DNA of 11,182 nucleotides from an uncultured Collinsella sp. (GTDB lineage Bacteria > Actinomycetota > Coriobacteriia > Coriobacteriales > Coriobacteriaceae): contig CAADVA010000125.1 of the NCBI GenBank assembly GCA_900752345.1, positions 1 to 11,182 on the forward strand. Direction: 5' to 3'. Positions 6,319 to 11,182 of the stretch are shown here, piece after piece (position 1 is the stretch's first letter; every line of letters begins with the position of its first letter). The notes beneath the pieces were generated by a model. It saw only the letters and a program-made list of their open reading frames with translations, was not told where the DNA came from and searched no databases. Position numbers and translations under genes: made by a program.

Positions 6319-7737
6319 TTACGCAAGGTCTTCGCCATTGCTTGCTATTACGCGTCGGTACCATTCGAAGCTTTTCTTTTTACGTCTCTCAAACGAGCCC
6401 GCACCGCTATCGTCTCGATCGACATAGATAAACCCGTAGCGCTTACGCATCTGTCCTGTGGCGACCGAAACCAAATCGATCGGGCCCCAACAGGTATATC
6501 CCATGAGTTCCACCCCGTCGAGCTCGACGGTCTCCCTCATCGCCTCGATGTGGGCCCGCAGGTATTCAACTCGATAGTCGTCTTCTATTTCACCCGAATC
6601 TTCCGGCACATCAGGAGCACCCAAACCGTTTTCGACGATGAACAGCGGCTTTTGATAGCGATCCCAGATTTCATTCATGGTGACGCGCAGCCCTTTGGGG
6701 TCGATAAACCTCCCCCAAGGCTCCTGTTTTAGATACGGATTAGGCGCCGAGCGAAGAAGGTTCGAATCGAACTGACCTTCCGCATGCGCTTTTGCGACGC
6801 GCGTCGAGTAATACGAAAACGAGACGAAATCGACCAGGTTTGCAGCCAGTACTTCGCGGTCATCATCCCGATAGGGCACCTCAAAACCATGGCGGGCGTA
6901 TTCCTTGAGAACATAGCTCGGGTACGCACCGCGCACCTGGACGTCGGTAAACATGTAATGGCTGCGATTCTCAGCCTGCGCAGCCAGCACATCGTCCGGA
7001 TCACATGTAGCCGGATAGAAGACACCTGCGTTGAGCATGCAACCGATCTTCGCCCCAGGGCACAGTTCATGACACGCCCCGACCGCACGGGCGCTCGCAA
7101 CCAATACATGGTGCACGGCCGTGTGAACCGTTGCATAGCGATTCTCCCCTTGCTCGAAGATGATCCCCGCCGCCATAAAGCACGCCTGCGTCATGATGTT
7201 GATCTCGTTAAAGGTCAGCCAATAATTGACCAATCCCCGATAGCGCTCGAACACGGTACGCGAATATCGCTCGAACAGGTCGACCAACCTGCGATCGCGC
7301 CATCCGCCATACGCATCGACGAGATGCATGGGGACATCATAGTGGTTGAGCGTCACCAAAGGCTCAATGTCATGCGCGCGACACGTCCTAAAAACATCCT
7401 CGTAAAAGGCAAGGCCTTCTTCATTGGGCTCGGCTTCGTCTCCTTTGGGAAAAATGCGGCTCCAGGCGATTGATAAGCGCAGGCATTTAAAACCCATCTG
7501 GGCAAACAGTTCAATATCCTGCTTGTACCTATGGTAAAAATCAATGCCCTTGCGAGCGGGATAGAAGCTGTCGGGTGCCAACGCACGCGGATCAAGGTCT
7601 CCCCGCATGACGTCCATGCGTTGATCGCCAAACGGCAGCATGTCGGAATTGGCTAAACCGCGACCGCCTTCGTTCCATCCTCCCTCGCACTGGTTTGCAG
7701 CCAGAGCCCCGCCCCATAAAAAATCTTCTCTAAACAT
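6319..7737 (-). CDS. GH1 6-phospho-beta-glucosidase
   Basis: A 472-residue cytoplasmic glycoside hydrolase of family 1, which cleaves phosphorylated beta-glucosides delivered by a PTS permease. The N-terminal signature FLWGGALAANQCEGG (6-20) is intact. The acid/base is E178 in TFNEIN, the nucleophile E369 in IVENG. S424, K432 and Y434 in the segment SVATGQMRKRYG are the phosphate-binding set that separates 6-phospho-beta-glucosidases and 6-phospho-beta-galactosidases from plain beta-glucosidases. Length is normal. The start at 7737 is preceded by AAAGGA at about ten bases and begins with the family signature; 43 in-frame residues further upstream are not family-like. It follows the EIIBC gene after 146 bases that hold an 11-bp hairpin, and is the last gene of the antiterminator-controlled operon. 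The exact disaccharide (cellobiose, salicin, arbutin, gentiobiose) cannot be read from the sequence. Confidence 0.93.
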   Translation of the reverse strand: MFREDFLWGGALAANQCEGGWNEGGRGLANSDMLPFGDQRMDVMRGDLDPRALAPDSFYPARKGIDFYHRYKQDIELFAQMGFKCLRLSIAWSRIFPKGDEAEPNEEGLAFYEDVFRTCRAHDIEPLVTLNHYDVPMHLVDAYGGWRDRRLVDLFERYSRTVFERYRGLVNYWLTFNEINIMTQACFMAAGIIFEQGENRYATVHTAVHHVLVASARAVGACHELCPGAKIGCMLNAGVFYPATCDPDDVLAAQAENRSHYMFTDVQVRGAYPSYVLKEYARHGFEVPYRDDDREVLAANLVDFVSFSYYSTRVAKAHAEGQFDSNLLRSAPNPYLKQEPWGRFIDPKGLRVTMNEIWDRYQKPLFIVENGLGAPDVPEDSGEIEDDYRVEYLRAHIEAMRETVELDGVELMGYTCWGPIDLVSVATGQMRKRYGFIYVDRDDSGAGSFERRKKKSFEWYRRVIASNGEDLA

Positions 7738-7820
7738 TATGGTGTCGTCCTTTCTATCAAATTCCCGGCCCACACTGTCGAACGCAACGGACTCGGCAAG
7801 TGCCGCGCAACAGCACAGTA

Positions 7821-7855
7821 CCGTTGCGCGGCCAAGGGGTCGGACCGCGCAACGG
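7821..7855. repeat. 11-bp hairpin between the PTS and GH1 genes
   Basis: CCGTTGCGCGG at 7821-7831 and CCGCGCAACGG at 7845-7855 are exact reverse complements with a 13-base loop. A further CCGCGCAAC copy is at 7803-7811. No T-run follows on the minus strand, so it is unlikely to be a full terminator. In an operon gap it more likely slows exonucleases or marks an mRNA processing point that sets separate levels of permease and hydrolase. Confidence 0.6.
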
Positions 7856-7883
7856 CTGGGGAGCATATTTGTGTAGTAGCCTC

Positions 7884-9332
7884 TTATGCCTCGACGGATT
7901 CAACGGCCTCAGAATCGCCGCTCTTGGACTTCAACGGCATCTTCTCCTGTCCTTCAAATCCAAAAATCATCGCCAACGCAAACGTCACGGCACCGCCAGC
8001 AAGACACCCGATGGTGCCAGGGATGATATCCTGAGCAAACATGAGCACGTTCATCCATGGGAAACCAACGCCAGTGAAGATATAGACGTTGGCATGAAGA
8101 AGGCTTACCAGCAGACCACCGACAGCACCACCAATCATGTTCCAGGCAAGAGCCTTCTTGTCGCGAAACAGGATGCCGTAGATGATGGGCTCACTCACGC
8201 GACCGAAGGCATAGGTGATGAACAAGTTCCAGCCCGTGGCTCGACTCTCCTTGTCCTTAGCGCGCAGGCCATAGGCGAGCGCGATGGCAAGCGTGGTGTA
8301 GGCTACAACCGCGGTGCCGGGGTATAAGATGGCGTCGTAACCGTTCTGGAGCGCGGCGGGCAATATGGCGGTATAGATCGGCACGTGCATGCCGGTGGCG
8401 ATGATCAGATTCCAGAATGCGCCGATAACCGCGGTCGCAGCGGGACCGGCAACAGAGGCGAGCCAAATGATGAAATCGGCCACAAGGCCCATGACAAATT
8501 GGACGGCAGGGCCGCAGAGGCACAGCGCGACCGGCAACATCACGAGCACCGTACCCACGGGTACGATCAGAATGCGCAACATATCAGGCGAGATCTTCTT
8601 AAAGAAGCGCTCAACATAGGACTGGACCCAGGTGATCAAGATGACCGGAAGAACAGCCTGGGTGTAGTTGACGAGCTGCATGGGGATGCCGAAGACGCTG
8701 AAAGGCTTTCCGTCCTCAACAATAGCGAGCATGTCGGGATAAATCATCACAACAGCGATGAGCAGTGCCAGCACAGGACTCGTTTTGAACTTCTTAGCCG
8801 AGCTATAGGCGGCAAACACCGGGAAGTAGTAATACGCCGCATCGCCCACCAGGGAAAGGATCCGATACAGGTCGCTCGTTTCGGACATAAAACCGGCGCC
8901 TTCGGGCCCAAACAGAATAACGAGCATCTTGAAGATACCGGCGACACAAAAGATCGGAAGGATCGGGGTGATAGCGCCGCTCACGGCATCGAGCAGCTGA
9001 TTGAAGAGGTGCTTGGGCGCCAAGCGCTCCTTCCAGCTAAGCTGAGGGCCATCGAGTTCCTCGTCAATCGATACCGTGACCTCGAATCCGCCCTGCTTAC
9101 AAACCTCGTCGTAGACCTTGTCGACCGTGGGCCCAACCACCAGCTGCACCTGCCCTCCGGCGTGCACGACGCTGATGATAGACGAGATGTCCTCAAGCTT
9201 CTCATCATTCGAGAGGCTTTCATCCTTGAGGTTGAAGCGCAGGCGCGTCATGCAATGCGTAACCGAAGCCACGTTTTCCGCCCCGCCCACAGTGGAGAGA
9301 ATCTGCTCTGCCACCTTTTTGTAATTTGCCAT
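7884..9332 (-). CDS. PTS beta-glucoside-type EIIBC permease, no IIA domain
   Basis: A 482-residue membrane permease of the glucose-glucoside PTS family that imports a beta-glucoside and phosphorylates it on entry. The IIB domain is at 1-85 with the phosphorylated cysteine C27 in SVTHCMTRLRF. A linker leads to the IIC domain at about 105-460, with many hydrophobic segments (for example 185-205, 225-240, 255-290, 295-320, 440-460), the conserved His region ATGMHVPIY (312-320) and GRVSEPIIYG (377-386), a variant of the usual GITEP motif. BglF-type proteins run on into a C-terminal IIA domain and reach about 620 residues. This one stops after a short charged tail (EGQEKMPLKSKSGDSEA), so IIA must come from elsewhere. 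Two adjacent ATG codons (9335, 9332) are possible; 9332 has better spacing to AAGGAG. The gene follows the antiterminator by 70 bases without a second RAT and precedes the phospho-glucosidase. Confidence 0.93.
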   Translation of the reverse strand: MANYKKVAEQILSTVGGAENVASVTHCMTRLRFNLKDESLSNDEKLEDISSIISVVHAGGQVQLVVGPTVDKVYDEVCKQGGFEVTVSIDEELDGPQLSWKERLAPKHLFNQLLDAVSGAITPILPIFCVAGIFKMLVILFGPEGAGFMSETSDLYRILSLVGDAAYYYFPVFAAYSSAKKFKTSPVLALLIAVVMIYPDMLAIVEDGKPFSVFGIPMQLVNYTQAVLPVILITWVQSYVERFFKKISPDMLRILIVPVGTVLVMLPVALCLCGPAVQFVMGLVADFIIWLASVAGPAATAVIGAFWNLIIATGMHVPIYTAILPAALQNGYDAILYPGTAVVAYTTLAIALAYGLRAKDKESRATGWNLFITYAFGRVSEPIIYGILFRDKKALAWNMIGGAVGGLLVSLLHANVYIFTGVGFPWMNVLMFAQDIIPGTIGCLAGGAVTFALAMIFGFEGQEKMPLKSKSGDSEAVESVEA

Positions 9333-9402
9333 CATTGGCTCCTTTGCACAATCTTGGCTTACTGTTCGAATCGGCAAAGGTCATGCCCCGAATGGCTACG
9401 GG

Positions 9403-10242
9403 TTACAATCCTTTTTTGGAGATGATCCGGTTGAGATGGATCATCAGATAGAGTTCCTCCTCCTCGGAGAGCGTGGCGTCCCACGTTTCACGACAATAGG
9501 AACCGATATGCTTCACGCACTCTGCCAACTGCGGAAACTCCTCACGAAAGTTCTTGTACATCTGCATGTTGGCGCTGTTCAGCGACTCGCCGGCTTGAAT
9601 GCGCTTGAACAGGTACCGCAGATGCGTGGCGAAGCGGGTGAAATCAAAGGAATCGCGGTCGACAATAATGCGGAAATCGCTTTCGAGAATCTCGATAACG
9701 TCCTCGAGCATATCGTCGAACTGCTTTGCGGGCTCGGCCGTGGCTTTGACGGCTTCAACAACCCGTGCGTTCACGAGATTCATCGCAATACTGGCAATCT
9801 CATCCTTGGGAAGCCGCTCTCCGAGCTCCTTCTCGAGTCGCATGACGATAAACTGGGCAGCCTTGTATTCCTTCGGATACGTCTCCCGCACTTCATAGGC
9901 AAGAGGCATCGCGATGCGGACCCCCTTTTGGGCTCGCGCAACGGCAAACGACAGGTGATCAGCCATGAACAGCGTCGCATTGGTCGAGAGGTCGTAGGGC
10001 AGTTCGTTGGCAACGATGTCCATAACTTTCGCCGCAAACATCACGATATCCGAGGGAAGATCCCTCATGACATCTTGTCCTTTAGGATCAATGTCGTAAA
10101 ACGTATGCTCGATTTTAGAAAGAGGGAGCTCTCGAGGAAAATCTCCGCCGAAACCGACGCCCCTGCCCATGGCGATGACATCTCGCCCCTGTCCGTCACG
10201 GCAAAGAACCGCGTTGTTGTTAAGCTTTTTAATTGCAAGCAT
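9403..10242 (-). CDS. BglG/LicT-family transcriptional antiterminator
   Basis: A 279-residue RNA-binding regulator. The co-antiterminator domain (1-55) starts MLAIKKLNNNAVLCRD and contains MGRGVGFG (25-32), the RNA-contacting core. PRD1 spans about 65-170 and PRD2 about 172-279. In LicT-type proteins four histidines are phosphorylated. Here H96 (ADHLSFA), H207 (ATHLRY) and H269 (MIHLNR) are present, but the second PRD1 His is replaced by N155 (SIAMNLVNA). PRD1 normally takes the inhibitory phosphate from the permease, PRD2 the activating one from HPr, so negative control may be altered. The start at 10242 is fixed by a near-perfect AAAGGAGG six bases upstream. The leader carries RAT elements and a terminator, so the protein controls its own operon with the EIIBC and 6-phospho-beta-glucosidase genes. 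Membership in the family is certain. Confidence 0.95.
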   Translation of the reverse strand: MLAIKKLNNNAVLCRDGQGRDVIAMGRGVGFGGDFPRELPLSKIEHTFYDIDPKGQDVMRDLPSDIVMFAAKVMDIVANELPYDLSTNATLFMADHLSFAVARAQKGVRIAMPLAYEVRETYPKEYKAAQFIVMRLEKELGERLPKDEIASIAMNLVNARVVEAVKATAEPAKQFDDMLEDVIEILESDFRIIVDRDSFDFTRFATHLRYLFKRIQAGESLNSANMQMYKNFREEFPQLAECVKHIGSYCRETWDATLSEEEELYLMIHLNRIISKKGL

Positions 10243-10270
10243 GGTGAACCTCCTTTCAAGAACACTCACA

Positions 10271-10316
10271 GAAAAAGGCATGATAGCCAATAGCAGTGCT
10301 ATTGCGGTCATGCCTT
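10271..10316 (-). terminator. Leader terminator of the beta-glucoside operon (attenuator)
   Basis: On the minus strand AAGGCATGA pairs with TCATGCCTT (9 bp) and an inner CAATAGC pairs with GCTATTG around an ACT loop; TTTTT follows inside the last arm. It ends about 30 bases before the antiterminator start codon. Its 5' arm overlaps the second RAT-like sequence, the usual arrangement in which RAT folding blocks termination. Confidence 0.92.
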
Positions 10317-10328
10317 ACGTAACAATCC
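10306..10328 (-). promoter_or_regulatory. Second, shorter RAT-like element overlapping the terminator
   Basis: A second GGATTGTTAC (minus strand, 10319-10328) is followed by GTAA and GGCATGACC, so it copies the 5' and 3' ends of a RAT but with almost no apical loop. It overlaps the terminator 5' arm at 10308-10316. It may be a degenerate duplicate of the upstream RAT, or the 3' part of a combined antiterminator fold. Confidence 0.55.
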
Positions 10329-10344
10329 GTGTTGTATTGCTCTT

Positions 10345-10374
10345 GGGCATGCCTCCACACAGGAGTAACAATCC
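10345..10374 (-). promoter_or_regulatory. Ribonucleic antiterminator (RAT) site
   Basis: The minus strand reads GGATTGTTACTCC, a TGTGT loop, then GGAGGCATGCCC. This matches the known RAT pattern GGATTGTTACTG...CAGGCAAAACC for BglG/LicT proteins, with the apical stem strengthened to TCC/GGA and a small 3' difference. It begins about eight bases after the predicted transcription start, 132 bases before the antiterminator gene. Confidence 0.88.
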
Positions 10375-10388
10375 AAGATGCAGAATGC

Positions 10389-10417
10389 ATTATAGCGCTC
10401 TCCCCGCCCCGGGGACC
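10389..10417 (-). promoter_or_regulatory. Predicted promoter of the beta-glucoside operon
   Basis: A perfect TATAAT -10 box lies at 10389-10394 on the minus strand, placed so that transcription would start about eight bases before the RAT. The -35 position (10412-10417, GGTCCC) does not resemble TTGACA, so the promoter may need an activator such as a catabolite regulator or rely on the -10 alone. The GC-rich CCCCGGGG palindrome at 10407-10414 lies in the spacer and -35 zone. Confidence 0.65.
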
Positions 10418-10491
10418 ATCGGGCTGGCGAACGGTAGATGTCGGCCCGCCAGCGGCCACATCGAGCAGATGGGCGTGCTTCGATCCCGAGC

Positions 10492-11182
10492 CTAGCCTAG
10501 GATGCGGGCCATGCGCGCCTTGAACTCGGACAGAAAGCGCGGGGCGTCCACGGTGAGTGCCACAAGCGCGCTCTTGTCGGGGTCGGACAGGCGGCGCTCG
10601 TCGCAAATGGTGCGGCCGCGATACTCGCCGAGCAGGTCGACGCGCAGGTTACAGCCGAGCGCACCCACGAGCGTGGGGTCAATCGCCACGGCTACGGCCA
10701 GCGGATCGTGCAGCGCACAACCACCCAGGTAGGGGGCGTTCATCTCGTACGAACCAATGTAGTGCTCGACCATGCTCGCAAACGCGCAACCGGCCATGGT
10801 GCCCGAGCCCGTCCAGCCGGCAATGTCGCGACGCGTGAGCACCACGCGATGCGTCACATCCAGACCCACCATGGTGAGCTTGCGGCCCGAGCGCAGAACG
10901 GCATCGGCCGCCTCGGGATCGCTTGCCATGTTGGCCTCGGCACCCGCACTCACGTTACCGGGCACGGTCAGGGCGCCGCCCATCACCACCACGCGACCGA
11001 TAGACATCATCGCCGCCGCATCGCGCTCCAGGGCGAGCGCCAGGCTGGAGAGCGGGCCAGCCGCTACGTAGACCAGATCGGGACCATAGGTGCGCGCGGC
11101 ATCGATCAGATAATCGACCGCCGCGTTACCGTCGGCCGACGTCGCCCCCCCCGGCCCCCCCGGCGCGGCGCGGGGCGCGCCC
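10492..11182 (-). CDS. Inosine-uridine-preferring nucleoside hydrolase, C-terminal part (5' end beyond window)
   Basis: About 229 codons of a nucleoside hydrolase that splits ribonucleosides into base and ribose. Visible family marks, in order, are GPDLVYVAAGPLSSLALAL, VVVMGGAL, GNVSAGAEANMASDPEAA (the E-x-N ribose-binding pair) and ALHDPLAVAVA, which carries the His-Asp pair of the active site. The N-terminal DTDxGxDD calcium motif is outside the window. The frame is open to the right edge with no start codon needed inside; the internal Met pair near 11010 is in the middle of the conserved GPL-MGG block and is not the start. The last 40 bases (11143-11182) contain only G and C and translate to Gly/Pro/Ala/Arg without family resemblance, so sequence error is possible there. 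It ends 98 bases before the beta-glucoside promoter and is probably a separate unit. Confidence 0.9.
   Translation of the reverse strand, partial: GAPRAAPGGPGGATSADGNAAVDYLIDAARTYGPDLVYVAAGPLSSLALALERDAAAMMSIGRVVVMGGALTVPGNVSAGAEANMASDPEAADAVLRSGRKLTMVGLDVTHRVVLTRRDIAGWTGSGTMAGCAFASMVEHYIGSYEMNAPYLGGCALHDPLAVAVAIDPTLVGALGCNLRVDLLGEYRGRTICDERRLSDPDKSALVALTVDAPRFLSEFKARMARILG
11143..11182. other. Pure G/C stretch at the window edge, possible sequence error
   Basis: Forty consecutive bases contain no A or T, with C-runs of eight and seven. The homologous nucleoside hydrolase sequence stops being recognisable at this point although the frame stays open. Such ends are typical of low-quality contig termini, so the translation here should not be trusted. 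Confidence 0.5.

Noticed and set aside
7738..7866. Extended N-terminus of the GH1 gene
   Set aside because: The extra 43 residues include no family sequence and cross the intergenic hairpin side; the ATG at 7737 has a ribosome site and starts right at the GH1 signature.
10406..10491. Terminator of the nucleoside hydrolase gene
   Set aside because: CTGGCG/CGCCAG and CCCCGGGG pairings exist but have long loops or no spacer and no T-run on the minus strand.
1..11182. CRISPR arrays, tRNA or rRNA genes, insertion sequences, phage genes
   Set aside because: No regularly spaced repeats, tRNA-like cloverleaf, transposase or phage motif was seen on either strand.

Overview
The window is a GC-rich bacterial segment in which every convincing gene lies on the minus strand. 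High GC, very strong AGGAGG-type ribosome sites, and a palindromic intergenic repeat built on TGACAAAGGGACGGTCCCTTTGTCA point to the Actinomycetota class Coriobacteriia, most probably Collinsella or a close relative. That assignment is an inference from sequence style, not a database result.

The text below follows transcription, from right to left. (1) 10492-11182 holds the 3' part of a nucleoside hydrolase gene that runs off the right edge. The last 40 bases there are pure G/C and suspect. (2) 10406-7884 and 7737-6319 form a classic beta-glucoside utilisation operon. A TATAAT promoter leads into a leader with one clear ribonucleic antiterminator (RAT) site, a second shorter RAT-like copy that overlaps a strong terminator, then a BglG/LicT-type antiterminator, a PTS EIIBC permease without an IIA domain, and a GH1 6-phospho-beta-glucosidase. 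Imported phospho-disaccharide would be split to a sugar 6-phosphate and an aglycone or sugar, and the substrate flow would release the antiterminator from repression.

(3) 6136-5126 encodes a LacI-family regulator with its own TTGACA promoter and a UUCG-tetraloop terminator. (4) 4867-114 is a four-gene catabolic operon: an L-fucose/L-arabinose isomerase-like protein, the N- and C-terminal halves of a split transketolase, and a glycerol-kinase-like FGGY kinase. The first three genes are packed with gaps or overlaps of a few bases. A 17-bp hairpin repeat separates the kinase. The lacI promoter and the operon promoter share a CTAG-CTATTAAACA block and an AACATTTA-TA block, which suggests one regulon controlled by the LacI protein.

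Together isomerase, two-subunit transketolase and kinase look like a route in which an aldose is isomerised, a two-carbon unit is moved onto glyceraldehyde 3-phosphate, and the remainder is phosphorylated. The closest characterised logic I know is D-apiose catabolism (AptA/AptB transketolase plus AplK kinase), but the isomerase here is of a different fold family and no transporter is in view, so the substrate is open. This operon is the part of the window most worth follow-up.
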